Positions 6,984 to 13,876 of a stretch of DNA of 40,969 nt are shown piece by piece (position 1 is the first letter of the stretch; each line of letters begins with the position of its first letter). Made by a program: the position numbers and the translations under genes. The stretch is taken from contig JAZNRE010000015.1 of assembly GCA_045590535.1 (NCBI GenBank), positions 1-40,969 of the forward strand. The letters run 5' to 3'. This DNA comes from UMGS755 sp045590535. Lineage in GTDB: Bacteria; Bacillota; Clostridia; UBA1381; UBA9506. The notes under the pieces were generated by a model. That model was not told the DNA's origin. It saw only the letters and a list, made by a program, of their open reading frames with translations, and did no database searches.

Positions 6984-7727
6984 TTACTCATCTATACTGT
7001 TGGGCTCAATTAAATTAAAACTTGCAATCTTTCCAGTAAACGCACAACGAGCTTCGTAATATTCATTTGTAATAGTCCTTACGCAAATTCTAAAATTTCC
7101 TAACTTTAATCTTCTTAAAGAAATCATCTGAAAGTCTGATGTTTTCATATTAATAGCACGCGAAAAGTTTTTGTAAAAACGACCTAGCGATAAGTAATAA
7201 ATCTTTTTAGTTTTGCCTGCTTGTGTATCATGTTTGCGACAAAATATACTTACAAAAATCTTTTTTAAGACATCATATATAAAATTAGTAATTATACCCT
7301 GTGTCAATGGGTGTTCTACAATTTTTACTAAAAAAGAGTAAAAACTACTTGCTCCACACTCAAATCTGTCACAGGCATAAATTGTGCAACTATCCCAATC
7401 AGGATATTGAGGACTGTCTGCATTTCCTGGATTGAATTCTTCAACAACTATAAAACTAGATTTAATTACTTCGATCCTAGTTGGCATTTTCATTATTGGA
7501 ATTTGTTTTATTTTCAATATAATGTCTTGAGCGTCGTCAGAAAATAAGTAAATATCCCAAAAACATAAATTTTTCCCTGCTATAATGCTGGAACGAAAAA
7601 GATCAAACAAACCGAAGTGCGTTTCTATTTGTTCAATACTCCATTCGGTCTCAACTTCTTGAGAAAAAATAAATTCCGTCTTATCAGTCTCTCTATCCTC
7701 ATTGAAAACAGAAAACAATATTTTCAC
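6984..7727 (-). CDS. Orphan protein, function unknown
   Basis: The protein is about 247 residues from a GTG at 7727, with GGTGGG 6 nt upstream. The longer frame to 7784 begins inside the presumed promoter region of the adjacent repeat end and has a poor ribosome binding site. The N-terminal half is acidic and mixed alpha/beta (VKILFSVFNEDRETDKTEF). A hydrophobic helix at about 150-170 (GIITNFIYDVLKKIFVSIF) could be a membrane anchor. A basic beta-rich C-terminal part contains MISLRRLKLGNFRICVRTI. No known motif is recognised. A/T-rich codon use matches the rest of the accessory block. It could be a self-contained defence or toxin-type gene, but nothing in the sequence proves this. Confidence 0.65.
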   Translation of the reverse strand: MKILFSVFNEDRETDKTEFIFSQEVETEWSIEQIETHFGLFDLFRSSIIAGKNLCFWDIYLFSDDAQDIILKIKQIPIMKMPTRIEVIKSSFIVVEEFNPGNADSPQYPDWDSCTIYACDRFECGASSFYSFLVKIVEHPLTQGIITNFIYDVLKKIFVSIFCRKHDTQAGKTKKIYYLSLGRFYKNFSRAINMKTSDFQMISLRRLKLGNFRICVRTITNEYYEARCAFTGKIASFNLIEPNSIDE

Positions 7728-7790
7728 ATACATCCCACCATTCTTGAGTTGATTTTTCTTTGTTTTTTCTCCATCTTTCGACATTCTTCG

Positions 7791-7808
7791 ACTCGTGTCA
7801 AGTCAGGA
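7791..7808 (-). repeat. Solo left end of the 190-bp element
   Basis: ACTCGTGTCAAGTCAGGA is identical over 18 bp to the left end of copy C (6265-6282), then similarity stops. It lies directly upstream of the orphan gene and marks the right border of the repeat-punctuated block. Confidence 0.75.
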
Positions 7809-7834
7809 TAAAAAACTTAGTTTCCTAAATGTTT

Positions 7835-7946
7835 ATCCTTGAGGATAGGCTCCGCCGCAGGCAGTGGTGAGGTGTGGAGTGCGAAAGTAATCAATATTCT
7901 TTTCCACCTCTTCCGACTTACTTCGCATCTATCCTTTCCCTCAAGG
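7835..7946. repeat. Palindromic dispersed-type repeat
   Basis: The stretch is bounded by CCTTGAGGATAGG on the left and CCTTTCCCTCAAGG on the right, which form an imperfect inverted repeat. Internal pairs include GAGGTGTGGA against TTCCACCTC. The CTCCGCCGCAGGCAGTGG and CTCAAGGGGAAGG strings are reminiscent of dispersed hairpin repeats common in gut Clostridia (from memory). It is non-coding and sits between the accessory block and oapA. Confidence 0.6.
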
Positions 7947-7989
7947 GGAAGGCGTTTAAATTTCTACAATATTTGAAACATTATTTTGC

Positions 7990-8607
7990 TCACTTCTGTT
8001 TTGGTTTAACAAAGCTAATCAGCTTACCGACCATGAAAACAATTGAATTACAATGTAAAATAGCAATACCTTTGCCAAAAGCCTTGCCACCGACCATTAA
8101 GGCAGAAACCACACCTGCCAGCACAACATCTAAAATGTATGTGTGTTGATTGCCGTTAAAGGCTGCCAACATCACAACAATGGCCGCTGTGGCACTGCCA
8201 GAGATGATACCGGCGATATCGCCAATCACATCGTTACAAAAGTTACCTACTTTATCGGCATTTCGGATTAAAGAGATAGCCTCCTTGGCACCCCGCACCC
8301 GTCGGGATGCCAAAGAATGAAACGGCACCTCGCTGGCAGCTGTCACCGCCACGCCGATAATGTCAAAAATAATACCAATTAAAATAAAAGAAAACAGAAG
8401 CAAACAAGCAACCAACAAGGTGACACGACTCATCAATCCGGCCTGAATCATTTGCATAATAGCCGAAATAAAGAAGGTCCAAAAAATGATTGTGACCACC
8501 CATTTATAGCTTATTTTTCTGTTTCCCACATTATTTTTTTTAACTTTAATTCTCTTTTTTTGTTTACTGTCGTCTGCCAAGTTAACCACCTTTTCTGTCG
8601 GTTTCAT
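7990..8607 (-). CDS. oapA: OLE-associated membrane protein OapA
   Basis: This 205-residue protein has a strongly basic N-terminal tail (KQKKRIKVKKNNVGNRK), four hydrophobic segments (about 36-55, 61-84, 131-150 and 158-178) and a conserved cytoplasmic loop between the second and third (VPFHSLASRRVRGAKEAISL, then RNADKVGNFCNDVIGD). This matches OapA, the four-TM partner that binds OLE RNA and holds it at the membrane. It is often misannotated as a CorB-like transporter. Location immediately 3' of the OLE RNA gene and downstream of ispA is the classical arrangement. The ATG at 8607 has no ribosome binding site; a TTG at 8580 has AAAGGTGG 5 nt upstream and may be the true start. Confidence 0.88.
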   Translation of the reverse strand: MKPTEKVVNLADDSKQKKRIKVKKNNVGNRKISYKWVVTIIFWTFFISAIMQMIQAGLMSRVTLLVACLLLFSFILIGIIFDIIGVAVTAASEVPFHSLASRRVRGAKEAISLIRNADKVGNFCNDVIGDIAGIISGSATAAIVVMLAAFNGNQHTYILDVVLAGVVSALMVGGKAFGKGIAILHCNSIVFMVGKLISFVKPKQK

Positions 8608-8619
8608 AATAAATAAAAA

Positions 8620-9254
8620 AGAGTGGTAATGCAACTGAGTAAATTTTGCGGTTTAGGTTCGGTAGGCTTTCCCAAAAAGCAGCTGAAATGTCGCCAAATC
8701 AGCGGTTTCCCTTTCATGCTTAGTCTGTGTGGTTACCCGTCACAGAACCGAATCACCACTTAATTCCGCACTGCAATCCTCAGCGCATCTCTAAAGAAGA
8801 ACAGTCTAGAGGTTTTCCCAAACAGTCAAACTCATTCTTAGCCTCTTTTGCAGTAGAAGTTTCAAGCAGCAATAACGCAGAGCCTTTGGCCGAAGGCCCT
8901 GTGTTTGATCCGCTATCCGCCAATACCACTCAAGGCAGGCTACACTGTCCACAGCACTTCATTGCAAAAGCAAATCCGCACCGCCTGACAGGTTTAATCC
9001 TGCTTCGTATCCCGTCACGGCCTCAGAAGGCAAAGCCTTCTTAACGCGCATGTTAGAACACAAGAGCAGGTCTCCACGGCAAAGGGGTCGGTTTCCACAT
9101 GCCATTGCAGATCGCCCCTAAGCCTTAACTCCCAGCACCAACCCCCGACTGGGCGTCGAAAGCAAGCACCAGGAACTTCATCGATGTGCCCTTCAACGGA
9201 TTTTTAGGCCCGTCCTGGGAATGAGCAGAGCTGACTAGAATACTGCACCACTCT
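8620..9254 (-). ncRNA. ole: OLE (ornate, large, extremophilic) RNA
   Basis: This roughly 635-nt non-coding stretch between the PAP2-like gene and oapA is G/C-richer than the surrounding intergenic DNA and rich in local hairpins (for example GAAGGC / GCCTTC near 9026-9040 and GGCC-GAA-GGCC near 8889). Its two ends pair perfectly: AGAGTGGT on the RNA 5' side (9254-9247) with ACCACTCT on the 3' side (8627-8620), followed by a T run. Size, position after ispA and immediately before oapA, and its own promoter fit OLE RNA, a membrane-localised ribonucleoprotein with OapA that is linked to stress tolerance (for example to alcohol and cold). The identification rests on synteny, length and fold; I could not run a covariance model. 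Plus-strand frames inside it are spurious. Confidence 0.85.
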
Positions 9255-9261
9255 AATTAAA

Positions 9262-9298
9262 TGAAGGTTATTGTATCATATTTTTACGAAAATAGCAA
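9262..9298 (-). promoter_or_regulatory. Promoter of OLE RNA
   Basis: On the minus strand TTGCTA (9298-9293) and TACAAT (9275-9270) are 17 bp apart, with a TG one base before the -10 (extended -10). Transcription would start near 9262, about 8 nt before the 5' arm of the RNA's closing helix. OLE can therefore be made independently of the upstream ispA transcript. Confidence 0.8.
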
Positions 9299-9381
9299 GG
9301 GATTAAACAAACATTTTATAATTACCTCAGCAAAGAACTGTCTCTTTGCGCAATATTTTCTTGAAATAATTCCCTTTTTCA

Positions 9382-9846
9382 TTAAAAAAATGTATAGGTG
9401 ACGACGCCGATGATAATACCCAAAACAGCCCCAACCGCCACTTCAAAAGGGGTGTGACCGATCAACTCTTTTAAGCGTTTTCCCATAACAGCGGGCGTAT
9501 CTTTGCCGATGTTTTCAATAATGTCATTTAAAATTTCGGCCTGTCTGCCGGTTTCACGGCGAACCCCCGAGGCATCATACATAACAACAAAGGCAATCAC
9601 AGCCGAAACGGCGAAAACAGGCGAAGAAATGCCACATTCATAGGCTGTTACCGTTGTCATGGCCATAACAAAGGCCGAGTGAGAGCTGGGCATACCGCCC
9701 GAGCCAATCATGCGTTTTATGTCAAATCGTTTTTCTCTGATTAAAACGAAAATAACCTTAAGGGCTTGGGCAATAAACCAGCCTAAAACGGCTGCAACCA
9801 AGATTTTATTCGAGCATAGTGTTCGTATTATATTCAAAAAAATCAC
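9382..9846 (-). CDS. Divergent PAP2-family membrane protein (YuiD-like)
   Basis: The protein has 154 residues. The phosphatase-type motif GGMPSSHSAF is at about 50-59, and YDASGVRRETGRQAEILN (about 90-107) is the hallmark of the divergent-PAP2 (DUF212) family. Three to four membrane segments are visible. Family members resemble lipid or polyprenyl phosphate phosphatases, but the substrate is not established. Its place 29 nt after ispA hints at prenyl-phosphate metabolism (inference). OLE RNA and oapA follow. Confidence 0.9.
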   Translation of the reverse strand: MIFLNIIRTLCSNKILVAAVLGWFIAQALKVIFVLIREKRFDIKRMIGSGGMPSSHSAFVMAMTTVTAYECGISSPVFAVSAVIAFVVMYDASGVRRETGRQAEILNDIIENIGKDTPAVMGKRLKELIGHTPFEVAVGAVLGIIIGVVTYTFF

Positions 9847-9875
9847 CGCATTTGTTCTTTAATTTCTTCAGCCAT

Positions 9876-10754
9876 TTATCGATCTCTTTGCAATAAAAAC
9901 AGGGCTAATTCCTTTAAGAATGTCGCACGCTCACCATATTCAGCCAAAGTGTCTATGGCTCTTTGTGTATAATCCTCCAGCATTTTTCGTGATTGTTCAA
10001 TGCCATATAGCGTGACAAAGGTTGTTTTCTCATTATTCTTGTCACTTCCAATTGGTTTTCCTAAAATTTCAGCCGAGCTTTCGACATCTAAAATGTCGTC
10101 TTTTATTTGAAAAGAAACGCCCAAGTAGCGCGCAAATTTTTCCATGTTCAAAACATCTTCTTTGCTGCCGCCGCCCATAAGTGCACCGGTTTTGGCCGCC
10201 GCCATCATAAGTGCGCCGGTTTTATGAACATGCATAGCCATCAGCGTTACCGAATCAGTCAGTTTACCTTCTGATTCCAAATCAATAACCTGACCGCCAA
10301 TCATACCCTCTGTGCCAGAGGACTCGGCCATAATCTTTAAGCCTTCAAGCACCAGCTGTGGGGCTGCTTTTGAATGCTGCAGCACCGTTTCAAAGGCAAG
10401 ATTCAGCAAAGCATCGCCGGCTAAAACCGCCATGGCTTCACCAAAAACAATGTGATTTGTGGGTTTTCCCCGTCTTAAATCGTCATCATCCATGCAAGGC
10501 AGATCATCGTGAATCAATGAATAGGTATGTATCATCTCAATGGCGCAGGCAAAGGGCATAGCATCTTCTACGCTGCCAAACATTTCGGCACAGGCCATGC
10601 ACAAAACCGGACGAATCCGTTTGCCGCCGGAAAACAGACTGTATTCCATGGCGTCATAAACAGACATTTGATGATTTTCTTTTTTTACAAAACACTTTTG
10701 CAAAAACTGGTTGGCTAAATTGATTTTCGCTTCAAATTCGGCTAAAAAATCCAT
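9876..10754 (-). CDS. ispA: Farnesyl diphosphate / polyprenyl synthase
   Basis: IspA condenses IPP with DMAPP and GPP to make farnesyl diphosphate for undecaprenyl lipids and quinones. The protein has 292 residues, normal for the family. The first aspartate-rich motif DDLPCMDDDDLRRG is at about 83-96, the second FQIKDDILD at about 215-223, and the substrate-binding GGKRIRP at about 43-49. The gene follows xseB by about 50 nt, as in many Firmicutes. A dxs gene, which often follows in this operon, is absent from the window. Confidence 0.95.
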   Translation of the reverse strand: MDFLAEFEAKINLANQFLQKCFVKKENHQMSVYDAMEYSLFSGGKRIRPVLCMACAEMFGSVEDAMPFACAIEMIHTYSLIHDDLPCMDDDDLRRGKPTNHIVFGEAMAVLAGDALLNLAFETVLQHSKAAPQLVLEGLKIMAESSGTEGMIGGQVIDLESEGKLTDSVTLMAMHVHKTGALMMAAAKTGALMGGGSKEDVLNMEKFARYLGVSFQIKDDILDVESSAEILGKPIGSDKNNEKTTFVTLYGIEQSRKMLEDYTQRAIDTLAEYGERATFLKELALFLLQRDR

Positions 10755-10803
10755 AATTTCCTCCTTGTCGGAAAGATATTAGATTGTATTTTCCTCTTTA
10801 TTT

Positions 10804-11034
10804 TCAGGCAAAAGTTTCTTCCTTCAGGTCGCCCTCTTCTGTTTTTGTCAAACGGACAACCTTTTGTTCTGCCTGGTCTAACAGTTTTTGGCATGCTTTT
10901 GAAAGCTTAATGCCCTTTTCAAAAAGCAAGAGTGCCTGGTCTAATTCAATTTGTCCGGCTTCTAAAGCCTTAACAATCTCTTCAAGCTCTTCCATGGTTG
11001 TTTCAAAACTCTTTTTCTCCGCCATGTGCTTCAC
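10804..11034 (-). CDS. xseB: Exodeoxyribonuclease VII small subunit
   Basis: This 76-residue protein matches the XseB signature: FETTMEELEEIVKALEAGQI, LDQALLLFEKGI and CQKLLDQAEQKV. Together they form a helical hairpin that binds the large subunit XseA for bidirectional degradation of single-stranded DNA. The usual upstream neighbour xseA is replaced by trmL, so the large subunit must be encoded elsewhere. The start codon is 6 nt after the trmL stop, with a TAGGAG-like ribosome binding site overlapping it. Confidence 0.93.
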   Translation of the reverse strand: MKHMAEKKSFETTMEELEEIVKALEAGQIELDQALLLFEKGIKLSKACQKLLDQAEQKVVRLTKTEEGDLKEETFA

Positions 11035-11040
11035 TCCTAT

Positions 11041-11532
11041 TTAATCATCATACTGTGTTAAATGACCCTGGGTTTCCAAATTGCTAAAATTCTGTTGGCG
11101 CAGGGCTTCATATAAAACAATAGCCACTGCATTGGATAAATTCAAAGACCGGATGTTTGGCAGCATGGGGATGCGCACACATTCGTCATACCTTGCATGC
11201 AGCAGTTCCTCGGGCAGGCCCTTTGTTTCTTTGCCGAACACAAGGTAGTCTCCATCCTGATAAGTAGCATCTGAATGTCGCATTTTCGCCTTTGTGGAGC
11301 AAAAATAAAAATTGCCTTTGCACTTTTCAAAAAAATCATTTAGATTTTCATAATAGCGAATGTCTAATTCGTGCCAATAATCCAATCCGGCACGTTTTAA
11401 TTTTTTATCATCAATTGTAAAGCCCATGGGCTTTACAATGTGAAGCACGCTGCCGGTGGCTCGGCATGTTCGTGCAATATTGCCGGTGTTTTGCGGAATT
11501 TCCGGCTCCACCAGCACAATATTCATGGCCAT
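11041..11532 (-). CDS. trmL: tRNA (cytidine/uridine-34-2'-O)-methyltransferase
   Basis: TrmL methylates the ribose of the wobble base of tRNA-Leu. This 163-residue SpoU-type SPOUT enzyme shows EPEIPQNTGNIARTCRATG (motif 1, about 9-27), LVFGKETKGLPEELL (motif 2) and IRSLNLSNAVAIVLYEALRQ (motif 3, the knot with cofactor contacts). AAAGGGG precedes the ATG. It sits 2 nt after the aminotransferase gene. Confidence 0.93.
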   Translation of the reverse strand: MAMNIVLVEPEIPQNTGNIARTCRATGSVLHIVKPMGFTIDDKKLKRAGLDYWHELDIRYYENLNDFFEKCKGNFYFCSTKAKMRHSDATYQDGDYLVFGKETKGLPEELLHARYDECVRIPMLPNIRSLNLSNAVAIVLYEALRQQNFSNLETQGHLTQYDD

Positions 11533-11534
11533 GA

Positions 11535-12704
11535 TTATGCCCCTTTCCCATTCACAAAGCGGTCAATTCTCTCTAATGCTTCATTGATATTTTCCAAGCT
11601 GTATGCATAAGAGCACCGCACAAAACCCTCGCCGCTTTCGCCAAAGGCTGTGCCGGGCACCACGGCAATTTTTTCTTTTTTCAGCAGAGTCTCTGCAAAG
11701 GCTTCTGAAGAATAGCCTGTGGACTGGATGGAAGGAAAGACATAAAAGGCACCTTCAGGCTCAAAGCAAGAAAGACCCATTTTATTAAAGCTGTCAACAA
11801 TAATTTTACGCCGATAATCATATTGCTCTCGCATGCGGGCGATATCCTCATCGCCATTTTTCACAGCCTCAATGGCTGCATATTGGCTGGCTGTGGGGGC
11901 ACACATAATGGCGTATTGATGAATTTTAACCATTTGCTCCATGATTTCTTTTGGTGCTGCTGCCCAACCCAAACGCCATCCCGTCATGGCATAGCTCTTT
12001 GAAAAACCATTTACAATAATGGTTCTTTCACGCATGCCGGGCAGGGATGCAATGGAAGTATGCTCCATACCATAGGTCAACTCGCCATAAATCTCATCAG
12101 ATAAAACAAAAATGTTCTTCTCCCGAAGCACATGTGCAATTTCTTCTAAATCTTCACGGGTCATAACGCCACCTGTGGGATTGTTGGGATAAGGCAAAAC
12201 CAAAAGCTTTGTCTTGGGCGTGATAGCAGCAAGAAGCGCCTCTTTGGTGAGTTTAAATTTATCCTCGTTTTTTGTCACCAAGGGAACCGGCACAGCGCCT
12301 GCCAAAACCGCACAGGGCTTGTAACAAACAAAACTGGGCTCCGGCACCAAAACCTCATCGCCGGGGTTCACCAGCGCACGAATGCACAAATCAATGGCCT
12401 CGCTACCGCCCACGGTAATTAAAATTTCTTTTGCCGGGTCATACGATACATCAATACGACGCTCCATATAAAGAGCCAGTTCGCGTCTGAGCTCCATAAG
12501 ACCTGCGTTTGATGTATAGTATGTACGACCACGCTCTAGAGAATAAATGGCTTCACTGCGAATGTGCCACGGTGTAACAAAATCAGGCTCACCAACACCC
12601 AATGAAATGGCGTCTTTCATTTCGCTGACAATATCAAAAAATTTGCGTATGCCGGAAGGCGGAATGGATTTTGCGCGTTCCGAAATTAAAGATTCATAGT
12701 TCAC
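11535..12704 (-). CDS. Class I/II PLP-dependent aminotransferase
   Basis: This 389-residue fold-type I aminotransferase shows VGEPDF (about 37-42), Y-T-S-N-AGLMELR (substrate entry, about 63-73), PNNPTG (173-178), SDEIYGELT (202-210), the PLP-binding lysine in FSKSYAMTGWRLGW (Lys236) and a C-terminal arginine in FVRCSYA. It is closest in pattern to PatA/AlaA-like enzymes (aromatic amino acid or N-acetyl-diaminopimelate aminotransferases); substrate cannot be assigned. The start GTG overlaps the stop of the Lrp-type regulator gene (GTGA type), with GAGGTGA 7 nt upstream. The regulator may control this enzyme according to amino-acid supply. Confidence 0.9.
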   Translation of the reverse strand: MNYESLISERAKSIPPSGIRKFFDIVSEMKDAISLGVGEPDFVTPWHIRSEAIYSLERGRTYYTSNAGLMELRRELALYMERRIDVSYDPAKEILITVGGSEAIDLCIRALVNPGDEVLVPEPSFVCYKPCAVLAGAVPVPLVTKNEDKFKLTKEALLAAITPKTKLLVLPYPNNPTGGVMTREDLEEIAHVLREKNIFVLSDEIYGELTYGMEHTSIASLPGMRERTIIVNGFSKSYAMTGWRLGWAAAPKEIMEQMVKIHQYAIMCAPTASQYAAIEAVKNGDEDIARMREQYDYRRKIIVDSFNKMGLSCFEPEGAFYVFPSIQSTGYSSEAFAETLLKKEKIAVVPGTAFGESGEGFVRCSYAYSLENINEALERIDRFVNGKGA

Positions 12705-13180
12705 AGGGAAATCACCTCACGAGTATCTTCAAACTTATCATTTACGATGTTGCCGTCAATTTTATATTTCTTGAGCACAAAATGGGTTGCTGTGCTGATA
12801 ACCTGCTCCATGGGTGCCAGTTTTTCAGCAACAAACAAGGCAACCTCTTTCATGCTTTTTCCTTCAAGCATTACGGCAAGATCATAACCGCCGGACATAA
12901 GATAAACCGACGAAACCTCTTCATATTGATAGATGCGCTTTGCAACCTCATCAAAGCCCTCGCCACGCTGGGGTGTCACACGAAGCTCAACCATAGCGGT
13001 TACGGGTTCATTTTCTGTCTTTTCCCAGTGGATAATCGTTTTATAACCAACAATAATGTTCTCTTTTTCAAAGCTCTTAATTTGTTCACGAACCGCCTGG
13101 GGGTCACGGTCTAACATAACGGCAATCTGCTCCGGAGTTAAGCAGGCGTTTCTTTCTAATAATTCTAAGATTTTTTTCAT
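12701..13180 (-). CDS. Lrp/AsnC-family transcriptional regulator
   Basis: The protein has about 159 residues from the ATG at 13180, chosen because TTGGAG lies 9 nt upstream; the longer TTG start would begin in that site. An N-terminal winged helix (LELLERNACLTPEQIAVMLD) is followed by an RAM/AsnC ligand-binding domain with VSSVYLMSGGYDLAVMLEG. Such proteins are octameric feast/famine regulators that bind amino acids. Direct coupling to the aminotransferase suggests local control of amino-acid metabolism. Confidence 0.9.
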   Translation of the reverse strand: MKKILELLERNACLTPEQIAVMLDRDPQAVREQIKSFEKENIIVGYKTIIHWEKTENEPVTAMVELRVTPQRGEGFDEVAKRIYQYEEVSSVYLMSGGYDLAVMLEGKSMKEVALFVAEKLAPMEQVISTATHFVLKKYKIDGNIVNDKFEDTREVISL

Positions 13181-13241
13181 GTTTCTTATCTCCAATCCGA
13201 ATCAAATTCTTTTGATTTATTATGATAAAAGCACGGCGTCT

Positions 13242-13862
13242 TCACGCCTCTTGCTCTTCTTCATCCTCTTCTTCAAGCACGCAACCTTCAATATATTTCC
13301 AAAAAGCATCAAAGCTCTCATTTTGTTTAACTGAAAAGGGAATGAGAATATCGCCCTCTCGCAAGGATAAGGTTTCGGTTATCATTTCAAGATTGGCTGC
13401 AAGCTGCGTTTTGCTCAGTTTATCACACTTTGTTGCAAAAACAACGGAATAGGCACAGCAATCCTGAATCCATTCCTGCATGGCAATGTCTTCACGGCTG
13501 GGCTTATGCCTTGAATCCACAAGCTGAACCACCTGACAAAGCTGGGGACGGCTTTCTAAATATTCATTGATCATGGTGCCCCAGGCCTCAACCTCTTTTT
13601 TTGAGCGTGCCGCATAGCCATAGCCCGGCAAATCCACCAGCATGAGTTGGTGGTCCACATCATAAAAATTGATGGTAATTGTTTTGCCCGGTGTACCGCT
13701 GACCCGGGCCAGACTCTTACGGTTTAACACTTTGTTAATCATGGAGGACTTCCCCACATTCGAGCGCCCTGCCAGGGCGATTTCCGGCATGTGCGTGTTG
13801 GGATATTGGGCCCTACGCACCGCCGAAATCAGCAGCTTTACATTGTTAATATTCACTTTCAT
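13242..13862 (-). CDS. engB: Ribosome-biogenesis GTP-binding protein EngB/YsxC
   Basis: This essential GTPase is needed for late 50S assembly. In 206 residues it shows G1 GRSNVGKSS (32-40), the G2 threonine in SGTPGKT, G3 DLPGYG, G4 TKCD, and the KVNINNVKLLISAVR start typical of the family. It ends in an acidic tail (EEEDEEEQEA). It follows lon by 14 nt, a conserved Firmicute pair (lonA-ysxC). Confidence 0.95.
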   Translation of the reverse strand: MKVNINNVKLLISAVRRAQYPNTHMPEIALAGRSNVGKSSMINKVLNRKSLARVSGTPGKTITINFYDVDHQLMLVDLPGYGYAARSKKEVEAWGTMINEYLESRPQLCQVVQLVDSRHKPSREDIAMQEWIQDCCAYSVVFATKCDKLSKTQLAANLEMITETLSLREGDILIPFSVKQNESFDAFWKYIEGCVLEEEDEEEQEA

Positions 13863-13876
13863 TTTGTTGCCTCACT

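Noticed and set aside
7990..8634. CorB/CNNM-type magnesium or cobalt transporter
   Set aside because: The usual automatic label does not fit: no CBS domains, a basic tail, four TM segments, and the OLE context point to OapA.
8727..9044. A 105-codon plus-strand reading frame
   Set aside because: It lies inside the OLE RNA region, opposite the transcribed strand, has no ribosome binding site and no recognisable protein features.
8620..9254. tmRNA, RNase P RNA or group II intron
   Set aside because: No tRNA-like CCA end or tag frame, no RNase P core motifs recognised, and no domain V or maturase; the position beside oapA fits OLE instead.
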